The translations under genes were made by a program, and so were the position numbers. The notes below the pieces were generated by a model. It had not been told where the DNA came from. It did no database searches and saw only the letters and a program-made list of their open reading frames with translations. This document shows positions 23,077-31,046 of a stretch of DNA of 44,009 nucleotides, in pieces (position 1 is the stretch's first letter; the number at the start of each line of letters is the position of its first letter). The stretch is from Mycobacteriales bacterium (lineage in GTDB: Bacteria; Actinomycetota; Actinomycetes; Mycobacteriales; CADCTP01), in contig DASYKU010000094.1 in NCBI GenBank assembly GCA_035995165.1, forward strand, positions 1 to 44,009, written 5' to 3'.

Positions 23077-24227
23077 ACGCCGAGGCACTGGAGCGGGTGC
23101 GACGCCGACTCGTCGACACCGGCGCGCCGCCCGGCCGCGCTGCCATCGCCGCCCTGGTGAGGCAGGACGCGGGTGGCCTCGCCGGTCACGGTCAGGTCCT
23201 CGACCTGGTACGTGAAGCGGAATCAGAACTGGCCGGGGCCGGACCGCTGCAACCGCTTCTTCAGCAGCCGGGAGTAACCGACGTGCTGGTCAACGCGCCC
23301 GACAGTGTGTGGGTCGATCGCGGGGCCGGCCTGCAGCGCTCGGCCGTCCGGTTCCCGAGTGAGGCGGCGGTCCGCGGGCTCGCCCAACGACTGGCGGCAG
23401 CGGCCGGCCGGCGTCTTGACGACGCAAGCCCGTACGTGGACGCGGCGCTGCCGGACGGAACGCGGCTGCATGCGGTACTGCCGCCGGTCGCGCCGGGCGG
23501 CACCTGTCTGTCGCTGAGGACGTTCACGGCGAAGGCCTTCACCATTGCCGAGCTGGAGGCGGCCGGAACGCTGCGGCGAGGTGCCGCTGGACTGCTGTGG
23601 GCGATCATCCGGGCGCGGGCCGCGTTCCTCGTCAGCGGCGGTACGGGATCGGGCAAGACGACCCTGCTCGCCAGCATGCTCGGACTGGTCGATCCGGCCG
23701 AACGGCTGATCCTCGTCGAGGACGCGCCTGAGCTGCGCCCCGCCCACCCGCACGTGGTCCGGCTGACCGCGCGTCCGGCGAACGTCGAGGGCGCCGGTGA
23801 GGTGTCCCTGCGCGATCTCGTCCGCCAGGCACTGCGGATGCGGCCCGACCGGCTCGTGGTCGGCGAAGTTCGCGGCGGCGAGGTCGTGGAACTGCTGACG
23901 GCGCTGAACACCGGTCACGCCGGCAGCAGCGGGACGCTGCACGCCAACAGCGCCGGGCAGCTGCCGGCCCGTTTGGAGGCGTTGGGCGCGTTGGGACGGC
24001 TGGACCGGCATGCAGTCCGCAGCCAGGTGGCTGCGGCACTCCAGGTCGCGATCCATCTCGACCGGCTCCCGGACGGGCATCGGGTGCTGGCCGAGATCGG
24101 CGTCTTCCGACGGGACGGCGAGGAGATGCGGGTGGTACCGGCCTGGCGGCACGACGCGGGTCCGGTCGACGCCTGGGCCGATCTTGCCCGCATCCTGGAG
24201 CCGCACCTCGAACGGAGCGGTCCGTGA
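23073..24227 (+). CDS. tadA: Tad pilus assembly ATPase TadA/CpaF
   Basis: The 384-aa secretion ATPase (VirB11/GspE class) has Walker A GGTGSGKT (189-196), an Asp box LILVEDAPELRP, and the His/Walker B region MRPDRLVVGEVRGGEV plus GSSGTLHANS. It powers assembly of Flp pili through TadB/TadC. The length is near that of the actinobacterial short form (Rv3659c). The start at ATG 23073 overlaps the previous stop. Confidence 0.93.
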   Translation: MNAEALERVRRRLVDTGAPPGRAAIAALVRQDAGGLAGHGQVLDLVREAESELAGAGPLQPLLQQPGVTDVLVNAPDSVWVDRGAGLQRSAVRFPSEAAVRGLAQRLAAAAGRRLDDASPYVDAALPDGTRLHAVLPPVAPGGTCLSLRTFTAKAFTIAELEAAGTLRRGAAGLLWAIIRARAAFLVSGGTGSGKTTLLASMLGLVDPAERLILVEDAPELRPAHPHVVRLTARPANVEGAGEVSLRDLVRQALRMRPDRLVVGEVRGGEVVELLTALNTGHAGSSGTLHANSAGQLPARLEALGALGRLDRHAVRSQVAAALQVAIHLDRLPDGHRVLAEIGVFRRDGEEMRVVPAWRHDAGPVDAWADLARILEPHLERSGP

Positions 24228-24973
24228 CCGGCGTCGCGCTCGCTCTCGCGGCCCTGGCACTCGGTCTCGTCGCCCGGCCATCTCCGGGGACCTCCCGGCT
24301 CCGGGCGCTGCACGGCGGTGCGGGATTCCGGCGGCCGACTCGGATCTCGGGGCCGACGGGTCGGACCGGGACGATGGCGTGCGCGACGGCAGGCGCCGCG
24401 GCTCTGGCGGCCTGGGCCCGGCTCGGGTTCGGGAACGCGGTGCCAGTGCTCCCGGCGGCGGCCGGCGGCGTGGCCGCAGCGACGGCATGGGTTGTACTGC
24501 GTCGCGGTGCCGTGGAACGCCGGGACCGGCGGGCCGCGGCCGAGATGGTCGAGGCGGTCGGCATGCTCGCTGCCGATCTCAGGGCCGGTCAACGACCGGC
24601 CGAGGCGTTGGCGGCCCTCGACGGGTCTCCTGCTGTCGCGCATCGCGCTGTCCGGGCGGTGTGGACGGTGTCCGAGCGAAGTGGGGCTCCGGCGGCCACG
24701 GTCCTCGACCGGGTCGAGCAGGATCTGCGGTCCCGGGAGTCTGAGAAACGCGAGGTGGTCGCGCAGCTGGCCGGCGCCAGGTCGACCGCCGGGCTGCTGG
24801 CGATCCTGCCGGTCCTCGGAATAGGCCTGGGCGCGGCGATGGGAGCCGAGCCACTGACCGTGCTGCTCGGGCAGCCGCACGGCCAGCTGGCACTCGTGGT
24901 CGGCGTCGTCCTCGAGGCCGTCGGCGTGCTCTGGACGGCACGGATCGTCGCGGCTGCCCAAGGAGCCCGATGA
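24224..24973 (+). CDS. tadB: Tad secretion membrane protein TadB
   Basis: The 249-aa type II secretion F-domain protein has hydrophobic helices at the N-terminus and near 50-85, a cytoplasmic domain with MLAADLRAGQRPAEAL, and a C-terminal helix pair. It forms the inner-membrane platform with TadC. GTG 24224 overlaps the tadA stop (GTGA). Confidence 0.88.
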   Translation: MTGVALALAALALGLVARPSPGTSRLRALHGGAGFRRPTRISGPTGRTGTMACATAGAAALAAWARLGFGNAVPVLPAAAGGVAAATAWVVLRRGAVERRDRRAAAEMVEAVGMLAADLRAGQRPAEALAALDGSPAVAHRAVRAVWTVSERSGAPAATVLDRVEQDLRSRESEKREVVAQLAGARSTAGLLAILPVLGIGLGAAMGAEPLTVLLGQPHGQLALVVGVVLEAVGVLWTARIVAAAQGAR

Positions 24974-25662
24974 ACGCGGCCGCGCCCTTGTTGATGGCTC
25001 TGTCACTCGCGTTGATGGGTCGACGCCGTCGTATCCGTCCAACCCGGCGGGCAGGGCGGGTCGACGGCCGGCGAATGACCCGACCGGCGGCGGGCGCCCT
25101 CGGTGTCGCGACGGCGCTGGTCGTCGGAGGCCCGCTCGGTCTCGGCATCGGCGCAGGAGCCTTCGTGGCCGCCGACCGGGTTCTGCGGAAGCTGGAACCG
25201 GCGAAGGTTCGGAAGGATCGGGAAGACCGTCAGGCCGACCTCCCGCTCACGCTCGACCTGCTCAGCGTGTGCCTGCAGGCGGGCATGCCGCTGGTGGCCG
25301 CCCTGGAAGCAGTGGCGGCCGCGCTGCCCGGGCCGTTCAGCGAGGATCTGGGTGTCATCGCCGGGCTCCAACGACTCGGGACGGCCGCGCCGGCGGCCTG
25401 GGCCGGGGTGGCCGCTGACGACGACCTCGCGCCGGTGGCAAGGGCGGTCGGCCGGTCCGCTGAGAGCGGCAGCCGATTGGGGGTCGCGTTCGACCGGCTC
25501 GCCGCGAGCCGGCGGTCCGGACTGGCCGCGGCCGGGCTGGCCCGGGCCCGCAGTGCCGGTGTCCTGGCGATGGCGCCGCTCGGACTCTGCTTCCTGCCGG
25601 CCTTCGTCTGTCTCGGGATCGTGCCGATCGTCCTGTCGCTCGCCAAGGAGGTGCTGCCGTGA
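24970..25662 (+). CDS. tadC: Tad secretion membrane protein TadC
   Basis: A 230-aa second F-domain protein. The N-terminal helix is followed by the cytoplasmic motif LPLTLDLLSVCLQAGMPL, and a C-terminal membrane helix FLPAFVCLGIVPIVLSL ends the protein. ATG 24970 overlaps the tadB stop. It is the last gene of the rightward Tad operon, and tandem hairpins follow at once. Confidence 0.88.
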   Translation: MNAAAPLLMALSLALMGRRRRIRPTRRAGRVDGRRMTRPAAGALGVATALVVGGPLGLGIGAGAFVAADRVLRKLEPAKVRKDREDRQADLPLTLDLLSVCLQAGMPLVAALEAVAAALPGPFSEDLGVIAGLQRLGTAAPAAWAGVAADDDLAPVARAVGRSAESGSRLGVAFDRLAASRRSGLAAAGLARARSAGVLAMAPLGLCFLPAFVCLGIVPIVLSLAKEVLP

Positions 25663-25683
25663 CCGAACCGACCGCGGACATGA

Positions 25684-25746
25684 GACGGCCCCCGCCTGGG
25701 GGGATAGCGGGGGCCGTCGAAGCCCGGCTCCGGGGGGTTGAGCCGG
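25684..25746 (+). terminator. Tandem terminator hairpins after tadC
   Basis: The first hairpin has a perfect 12-bp stem, GACGGCCCCCGC (25684-25695) with 25707-25718, and an 11-base loop. The second follows directly: CCGGCTC (25724-25730) with GAGCCGG (25740-25746). No U-tract is present. The remainder up to 25866 is leader and promoter of the next gene, with TACCCT (25794-25799) as a possible -10. Confidence 0.75.
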
Positions 25747-25866
25747 ACGATTGGCGTGGAGCAGCACGAGGCACACCCCACCTACTCCATGTGTACCCTC
25801 TCGTGCCCTCAAGCACACAGAGATGCCGGAGTCTTTTTCATCAGATCGTTAAGAGGGCCTGCTCCT

Positions 25867-26742
25867 ATGCTTTGCGGTGTGCACCGCTCCGCGGCTTTCT
25901 TCGATCTGGACAAAACGATCATCGCCAGGTCGAGTGCGCTCGCATTCGGGCGGCCGTTCCGCGCAGGGGGCCTGATCAGCCGCCGTGCCGCCCTGAAGGC
26001 CGCGTACGCGCAGTTGGTCTACCTCGTCGCCGGAGCGGACGAGGACCAGATGAACCGGATGCGGGACTACGTCACGGAGATGTGCACCGGCTGGGATGTG
26101 CAGCAGGTCAGGGAGATCGTCTCGGAGACATTGTTCGAGATCGTGGATCCGTTGATCTATGCCGAGGCGGCCGACCTGATCGAGGAACACAAAGCGGCCG
26201 GACGCGAGGTCGTGATCGTCTCGAGCAGCGGCGAGGAGGTCGTGGGACCGATCGGCGAGCTGGTCGGCGCGGATCGGGTGATCGCGACCAGGATGGTGGT
26301 CGAGGACGGTCGCTACACCGGCGAGGTGGCGTACTACGCATACGGGCCGGCGAAGGCGGCGGCAATGCGGGAGCTGGCCGAGGCGGCCGGGTACGACCTG
26401 GCCGACTGCTACGCCTACAGCGACTCCGTCACCGATCTGCCGATGCTCGAAGCCGTCGGCCATCCCACCGCGGTGAACCCGGACCGGGGCCTGCGCCGCG
26501 CGGCCAGGGAGCGCGACTGGCCGGTCCTGGTGTTCAGCCGACCCGTCTCGTTGCGGTCCCGGCTGGCCCGGGCACCACGCCGGCCGATGGTCGGGACCGC
26601 TGTGGGCGTCGGTGCGGCGGTTGCCGGAATCGCGTGGTACGCGGCGGCTCGACGGAGATCAGCGACTCTTGCTCCACAACCAGGCGCACGCCGGCGCGGT
26701 GGCGAAACGTTACTCGTCCGTCGGTCTTCCGCCGCTCGCTGA
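25867..26742 (+). CDS. HAD-IB family phosphatase (SerB-like)
   Basis: 291 aa. HAD motif I is AFFDLDKTI (Asp13, Asp15). The IB-type helical cap is followed by motif II (VIVSSSGEE), a Lys in GPAKAAAMREL, and motif IV YSDSVTDLPML. Family members dephosphorylate small metabolites (phosphoserine-type or lysophosphatidate-type substrates). A C-terminal hydrophobic stretch near 240-262 (GTAVGVGAAVAGIAWYAAA) may anchor it to the membrane. It is the positional counterpart of Rv3661 and of an S. coelicolor gene (SCO3558) linked to differentiation. Confidence 0.87.
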   Translation: MLCGVHRSAAFFDLDKTIIARSSALAFGRPFRAGGLISRRAALKAAYAQLVYLVAGADEDQMNRMRDYVTEMCTGWDVQQVREIVSETLFEIVDPLIYAEAADLIEEHKAAGREVVIVSSSGEEVVGPIGELVGADRVIATRMVVEDGRYTGEVAYYAYGPAKAAAMRELAEAAGYDLADCYAYSDSVTDLPMLEAVGHPTAVNPDRGLRRAARERDWPVLVFSRPVSLRSRLARAPRRPMVGTAVGVGAAVAGIAWYAAARRRSATLAPQPGARRRGGETLLVRRSSAAR

Positions 26743-26960
26743 ACGGGCGTACAAAGGACTGCACGGAAGCCGGTTCGTCGGCGGGAACACCCTCGGTGAG
26801 CTGCGGTTCCGTGCACGGACGCTGGGTACCCACGCGCGACCAGCCGCGGGAGGCACGACGGGTCCGACCTCGGTCGGTGACCGTCGAGACGGTGTGCACG
26901 CCTGCTAACCCGGGTCCGTCCGTGCGCGACGGCGCCTCCTCATCGGGGCGCCGTTCGCGT
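26743..26960 (+). ncRNA. Candidate Ms1/scr3559-like sRNA
   Basis: This 245-base interval lies between the Rv3661-type phosphatase gene and the convergent Rv3662c-type gene, the place of Ms1 (MTS2823) in mycobacteria and scr3559 in S. coelicolor. Ms1 is an abundant RNA that binds core RNA polymerase. The sequence is rich in short hairpins: palindrome TCCGTGCACGGA (26808-26819), CCGAC/GTCGG with a 4-base loop (26864-26877), and ACCGT/ACGGT with a CGAG loop (26880-26893). It ends in a strong hairpin at 26924-26959. Open frames across it do not look protein-like. The 5' end is uncertain and may lie within the phosphatase gene, since Ms1 is about 300 nt. I identify it by synteny and structure, not by remembered sequence. 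Confidence 0.55.
26924..26959. terminator. Hairpin between the sRNA candidate and the Fic-like gene
   Basis: GCGCGACGGCGCC (26924-26936) pairs with 26947-26959 through 12 bp and one bulged T, with a 10-base loop. It lies between convergent units and can serve both. Confidence 0.7.
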
Positions 26961-26987
26961 GTCCGGGCCGGCTGTCCGAGGGTCGGC

Positions 26988-27767
26988 TCAACCCCTCAGC
27001 ACGGCCTCGCAAATGGCAAGACCCTCCCGGGCGCCGAGCGCCACCGCGGTCGCGCAGTGGCGGAGCCAAGTGGCGACGCCGTCCGGTGCACCGGAGCGGT
27101 AGCCCTCCAGCGCTGTCCGGTAGTCCTCGGCCAGCTCGAGGTGGCCGACCTCGGGGACGCTGACCGACTTCGGGTCGACGCCGCGGGTCACCAGTGTCAG
27201 GCGGGCGGCTGCTCGGGCCACCAGGCCGTCCGCGCTGCCGAACGGCGCCAGCGTCGCCAGCTCGCCGTGGACGACGGCGGCCACCAGGGTGCCGGGAACG
27301 CTGCTGCGGCCGGCGACGAGGCGAGCCAGACCCGCGAGCCGGGCGGCGATCGCCGGGTCGCCGGTGGGACGGCCCAGCCGATCCGCCGGGACCGTGCCGG
27401 TGGCGGCCAGGACGTGCAGGCGAGCGATCGCCTGCAGGGGCGCCTGCTCCCAGGTGGTGACAAGGGCCCCCAGACCGGCGCTGAGCCGGAGCGCTCCCTG
27501 TACGACCGGGTCCTCGAGCCGGCCGGCCCGCAGGTCGGCCAGCGGGATGTCGGCGCCTTCCAGAGCTGCCGAGGCGCGAGCACCGCGCAAGGCGGACTCG
27601 CTGCTCACGGCTGCGCTCTGCCGGCGCAGCACGCGGTGGTCGAGCAGCCGGTCGACCGCCTGCCGCGCGGAGGCCAACTCGTCCGTCACGCCAGGGAGGT
27701 CGAGCAGGGGCGCGAGCGGGTCCGCGGTGCCGGGCGAGGGCACGCGCGCGGCGGGTGGTGGTGGCAC
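26988..27767 (-). CDS. Degenerate Fic-fold protein (Rv3662c-like)
   Basis: 259 aa. The N-terminal half holds SAALEG (Ser66, Glu70, Gly71), matching the inhibitory-helix motif [S/T]xxxE[G/N] of Fic AMP-transferases. The region where active Fic proteins have HPFx(D/E)GNGRxxR reads APFGSADGLVAR (174-185), so the catalytic His and the Asn/Arg anchor are lost while Pro-Phe and the last Arg remain. It is therefore probably catalytically dead and acts by binding. It is convergent with the sRNA candidate; homologues at this locus are often annotated as oxidoreductase without basis that I can see. GTG 27767 start. Confidence 0.7.
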   Translation of the reverse strand: MPPPPAARVPSPGTADPLAPLLDLPGVTDELASARQAVDRLLDHRVLRRQSAAVSSESALRGARASAALEGADIPLADLRAGRLEDPVVQGALRLSAGLGALVTTWEQAPLQAIARLHVLAATGTVPADRLGRPTGDPAIAARLAGLARLVAGRSSVPGTLVAAVVHGELATLAPFGSADGLVARAAARLTLVTRGVDPKSVSVPEVGHLELAEDYRTALEGYRSGAPDGVATWLRHCATAVALGAREGLAICEAVLRG

Positions 27768-27769
27768 CG

Positions 27770-27794
27770 GATCAGGCTAATCGCGGGCCTGATC
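27770..27794. promoter_or_regulatory. Inverted repeat upstream of the Fic-like gene
   Basis: GATCAGGC-N9-GCCTGATC, a perfect 8-bp inverted repeat, begins 3 bases upstream of the Fic-like start codon and faces the divergent gene at 27907. It may be an operator or a hairpin in the leader that masks translation start. Confidence 0.45.
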
Positions 27795-27906
27795 GTCCCG
27801 GGCCGGGCGGTACGGACACGCCGCGGACCGGGAGCGATGTCCCGGCCCGCGGCGGAATTGGAAGCAGGATCGGCGCCGATGTCTCTCCCCGCATGCGCAC
27901 CCCGCA

Positions 27907-28383
27907 GTGCACGCGAACGCCGACGCCGATCCTGCGCCTATGGGCCGGACCGCCACTCCCGATGGACGCCCCAGGAAAGGGGTAGGTCTCTCGCGGGCGT
28001 TCACCGATGCGACGGTCCGGCCGGTTCAGGAGATCGCGGAGGTACTGCCTGCGCAATCGATTCAGCGCTCATTGCCTCTTGGGCGTGTCCGGGCGGTCTG
28101 GCTGTTCGACGTCGGCAACCAGTCGATCCGGTTCTACGGCGCCGAGATGCTCGCGCTCGTCGACGCGGCCGCGGCGCTGGTGCAGAGCGGCGACCTGGAC
28201 GGGCCGGCCGAGCGGCTCCGGCCCGTGCCGGAGCAGCAGCTGGACACGTTCACCTCCCGGCTCGGGGACCTGCGCGACGCGCTGCGCCGCAGTCGGTACG
28301 CGACGAGCCGGCCGGCCGTGGACATGCAGCGCCAGATCGAGGAGTTCCGATCGGGCGCGCTGGGCCAGATCCTGAGCCGTTAG
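27907..28383 (+). CDS. Hypothetical protein, unknown function
   Basis: 158 aa from GTG 27907. ATG 27940 is an alternative, and the firmly protein-like part begins near residue 60 (VRAVWLFDVGNQSIRFYGAEM). Codon third positions are GC-rich throughout that part, which favours a real gene. It is helical and charged with no membrane segment. I recognise no family. It lies between the Fic-like gene (divergent) and acs (112 bases downstream, same strand). Confidence 0.6.
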   Translation: MHANADADPAPMGRTATPDGRPRKGVGLSRAFTDATVRPVQEIAEVLPAQSIQRSLPLGRVRAVWLFDVGNQSIRFYGAEMLALVDAAAALVQSGDLDGPAERLRPVPEQQLDTFTSRLGDLRDALRRSRYATSRPAVDMQRQIEEFRSGALGQILSR

Positions 28384-28495
28384 GAGAGCCGCACCGGACT
28401 CCCGACCGATCGCAGGGTGACCACCGGAGGAAAGCGGGCATAGGGTCGCTGACGAGAGCGGCCCAGCGCAGGGCCGGCCCACCGGGAGGAGCGCG

Positions 28496-30472
28496 GTGAC
28501 CGAGACGAGCAGCGACGCCACACTCTCCAATCTGTCGAGAGAGACGCGGCGGTTCGAGCCCCCGGAGGCCCTCGCGGCCGCCGCGAACGTCACGGCGGAG
28601 GCGTACGACCGGGCCAAGGCGGACCGGCTGGGGTACTGGGAGGAGCAGGCCAACCGGCTGACCTGGGCCAAGCCCTGGGACACCGTGCTGGACTGGAAGC
28701 CGCCCTTCGCGAAGTGGTTCGTCGGCGGCGAGCTGAACGCGGCGTACAACTGCGTGGACCGGCACGTCGAGGCCGGCAAGGGCGACAAGGTCGCCTACCA
28801 CTGGGAGGGCGAGCCCGGCGACACCCGGACGATCACCTACACGGACCTGCTGCGGGACGTCTGCCGCGCCGCCAACGCGCTGACCGAGCTCGGTGTCGGC
28901 AAGGGCGACCGGGTCGCGATCTACATGGCCATGATCCCCGAGACCGTGGTCACCATGCTCGCCTGCGCCCGCCTCGGCGCCATCCACACGGTCGTGTTCG
29001 GCGGGTTCTCCGCCGACGCGCTGCGCAGCCGGATCATCGACTGCGACGCCAAGCTGGTCGTCACCCAGGACGGCGGCTACCGGCGCGGCGCTCCGAGCGC
29101 GCTCAAGCCGGCCGTCGACGAGGCGCTGGAGAAGGCGCCGGGCGTGGAGAAGGTGCTGGTCGTCCGGCGTACCGGCCAGGACGTCGAGTGGACCGAGGGC
29201 CGCGACGTCTGGTGGCACGACCTGGTCGACGGGCAGTCCGACCAGCACACCGCCGAGCCGCACGACGCCGAGCACCCGCTCTACGTCATGTACACCTCGG
29301 GCACCACGGCCAAGCCGAAGGGCATCCTGCACACCACCGGCGGCTACCTGACCGGCGCGAGCTACACCCACGACGCGGTCTTCGACCACAAGCCGGACAC
29401 CGACGTCTACTGGACCGCGGCCGACATCGGCTGGGTCACCGGCCACTCGTACATCGTTTACGGGCCGCTCGCCAACGGCGCCACCAGCGTGATGTACGAG
29501 GGAACGCCGGACACCCCGCACCGCGGGCGGTGGTGGGAGATCGTGCAGAAGTACGGCGTGACGATTCTCTACTGCGCGCCCACCGCGATCCGGACGTTCA
29601 TGAAGTGGGGCGAGAAGGAGCCCGGCCAGTACGACCTGTCGTCGTTGCGGCTGCTCGGCTCCGTCGGCGAGCCGATCAACCCCGAGGCCTGGATCTGGTA
29701 CCGCAAGTACATCGGCGGCGACCAGGCGCCGGTGGTCGACACCTGGTGGCAGACCGAGACCGGCTCGATCATGATCAGCCCGCTGCCGGGCGTCACCGCG
29801 GCCAAGCCGGGCGCGGCGATGCGGCCGCTGCCGGGCATCTCGGCCGACGTGGTCGACGACACCGGCAAGTCCGTCCCCAACGGCGGCGGCGGGTACCTCG
29901 TGATCACCGAGCCGTGGCCGTCGATGCTGCGCACGATCTGGGGCGACGACAAGCGCTACCAGGAGACGTACTGGTCCCGCTACGACGGGATCTACTTCGC
30001 CGGCGACGGGGCCAAGAAGGACGACGACGGCGACATCTGGCTGCTCGGCCGGGTCGACGACGTCATGAACGTCTCCGGGCACCGGATCTCCACCACCGAG
30101 GTGGAGTCCGCGCTGGTCAGCCACCCCAAGGTGGCCGAGGCCGCGGTGGTCGGGGCGAACGACCCGACCACCGGGCAGGGCATCGTCGCGTTCGTCATCG
30201 TCCGTGGCTCCGTGGCCGAGGACGAGGCGTCCGGCGAGGCGCTGGTCAAGGAGCTGCGCGAGCACGTGTCCAAGGAGATCGGCAAGATCGCCCGGCCGCG
30301 GCAGATCATGGTCGTGCCGGAACTGCCGAAGACCCGCTCGGGCAAGATCATGCGTCGGCTGCTGCGGGACGTCGCGGACAACCGGCAGCTCGGGGACGTG
30401 ACGACGCTGACCGACTCGTCGGTCATGGACCTCATCTCCGACAAGCTGCCGAGCGCCTCCAGCGAGGACTGA
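28496..30472 (+). CDS. acs: Acetyl-coenzyme A synthetase
   Basis: 658-aa ANL-superfamily adenylating enzyme that makes acetyl-CoA from acetate, ATP and CoA. Visible motifs: YTSGTTAKPKG (A3), GSVGEPINPEAW, DTWWQTETG, the hinge/DGI region YFAGDGAKKD and the C-terminal PKTRSGKIMRR with the catalytic, acetylatable Lys617. Full length for the family. GTG 28496 follows GGGAGGAG. The gene is monocistronic, ending in a 16-bp hairpin. Confidence 0.96.
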   Translation: MTETSSDATLSNLSRETRRFEPPEALAAAANVTAEAYDRAKADRLGYWEEQANRLTWAKPWDTVLDWKPPFAKWFVGGELNAAYNCVDRHVEAGKGDKVAYHWEGEPGDTRTITYTDLLRDVCRAANALTELGVGKGDRVAIYMAMIPETVVTMLACARLGAIHTVVFGGFSADALRSRIIDCDAKLVVTQDGGYRRGAPSALKPAVDEALEKAPGVEKVLVVRRTGQDVEWTEGRDVWWHDLVDGQSDQHTAEPHDAEHPLYVMYTSGTTAKPKGILHTTGGYLTGASYTHDAVFDHKPDTDVYWTAADIGWVTGHSYIVYGPLANGATSVMYEGTPDTPHRGRWWEIVQKYGVTILYCAPTAIRTFMKWGEKEPGQYDLSSLRLLGSVGEPINPEAWIWYRKYIGGDQAPVVDTWWQTETGSIMISPLPGVTAAKPGAAMRPLPGISADVVDDTGKSVPNGGGGYLVITEPWPSMLRTIWGDDKRYQETYWSRYDGIYFAGDGAKKDDDGDIWLLGRVDDVMNVSGHRISTTEVESALVSHPKVAEAAVVGANDPTTGQGIVAFVIVRGSVAEDEASGEALVKELREHVSKEIGKIARPRQIMVVPELPKTRSGKIMRRLLRDVADNRQLGDVTTLTDSSVMDLISDKLPSASSED

Positions 30473-30479
30473 GTCCGTC

Positions 30480-30516
30480 CGGGGAACGGGGCCGGTCCAG
30501 CCGGCCCCGTTCCCCG
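30480..30516 (+). terminator. Strong terminator after acs
   Basis: A 16-bp perfect stem (30480-30495 with 30501-30516) closes loop TCCAG, 8 bases past the acs stop. It is one of the longest stems in the window. There is no U-tract. Confidence 0.9.
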
Positions 30517-30620
30517 GCGGGAGTACCAGTCGCAGGACGAGCATGGTTCGGCGGGGCCGCTGGACCGCTGCCACCACGTACCGGGATGATTCCGGCCACG
30601 ACCTGCGAGGAGGCGCCACG

Positions 30621-31046
30621 GTGAGCACACTGCAGTCCCCGGATCCCGAGCCGTCCGTCGGCGAGCTGGTCCGCCGCGCGTCCGAGAACGTCTCCACCCT
30701 CGTCCGCGGGGAGATCGAGCTCGCCAAGGCGGAGCTGAGCACGACGGTGAAGCGGGCCGGGGTCGGCGGCGGCATGCTGGCCGCGGCCGCGGCCGTGCTG
30801 CTGTTCTCGGTGCCGTTCCTGTTCGTGGTGATCGCGGAGGTGCTGGTCGCGATCGGGCTGCCGCGCTGGCTGTCGTACCTGATCGTCTGGGTGTTCTTCC
30901 TCCTCGTCGCCGGCCTGCTCGCGCTGATCGGCCGCCGGCAGCTGAAGAAGATGAAGAAGCCGGAGCGGACGCTGAGGACGGCGAAGGACACCGCGGCCTG
31001 GGCCCGCCATCCCACCTCGACCACGCCGACCACCCCGACCGCGTGA
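30621..31046 (+). CDS. Actinobacterial holin-superfamily (phage_holin_3_6) membrane protein
   Basis: 141 aa. The amphipathic region VGELVRRASENVSTLVRGEIELAKAEL is followed by two transmembrane helices (about 50-75 and 85-108) and a basic, Thr/Pro-rich tail. Despite the family name, such proteins are chromosomal and widespread in actinobacteria (Rv3669 type) and there is no phage context here. GTG 30621 has GAGGAGG about 9 bases upstream; upstream in-frame sequence is not protein-like. Its stop overlaps the next start. Confidence 0.82.
   Translation: MSTLQSPDPEPSVGELVRRASENVSTLVRGEIELAKAELSTTVKRAGVGGGMLAAAAAVLLFSVPFLFVVIAEVLVAIGLPRWLSYLIVWVFFLLVAGLLALIGRRQLKKMKKPERTLRTAKDTAAWARHPTSTTPTTPTA

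Noticed and set aside
26612-26908. A 98-codon open frame over the end of the HAD gene and the sRNA region
   Set aside because: The part beyond 26742 is better explained as structured RNA. The rest overlaps the phosphatase gene and shows no conserved protein pattern.
30621-31046. Prophage remnant suggested by a holin-family protein
   Set aside because: No other phage genes are present. Members of this family are chromosomal core proteins in actinobacteria and the gene is coupled to a hydrolase.
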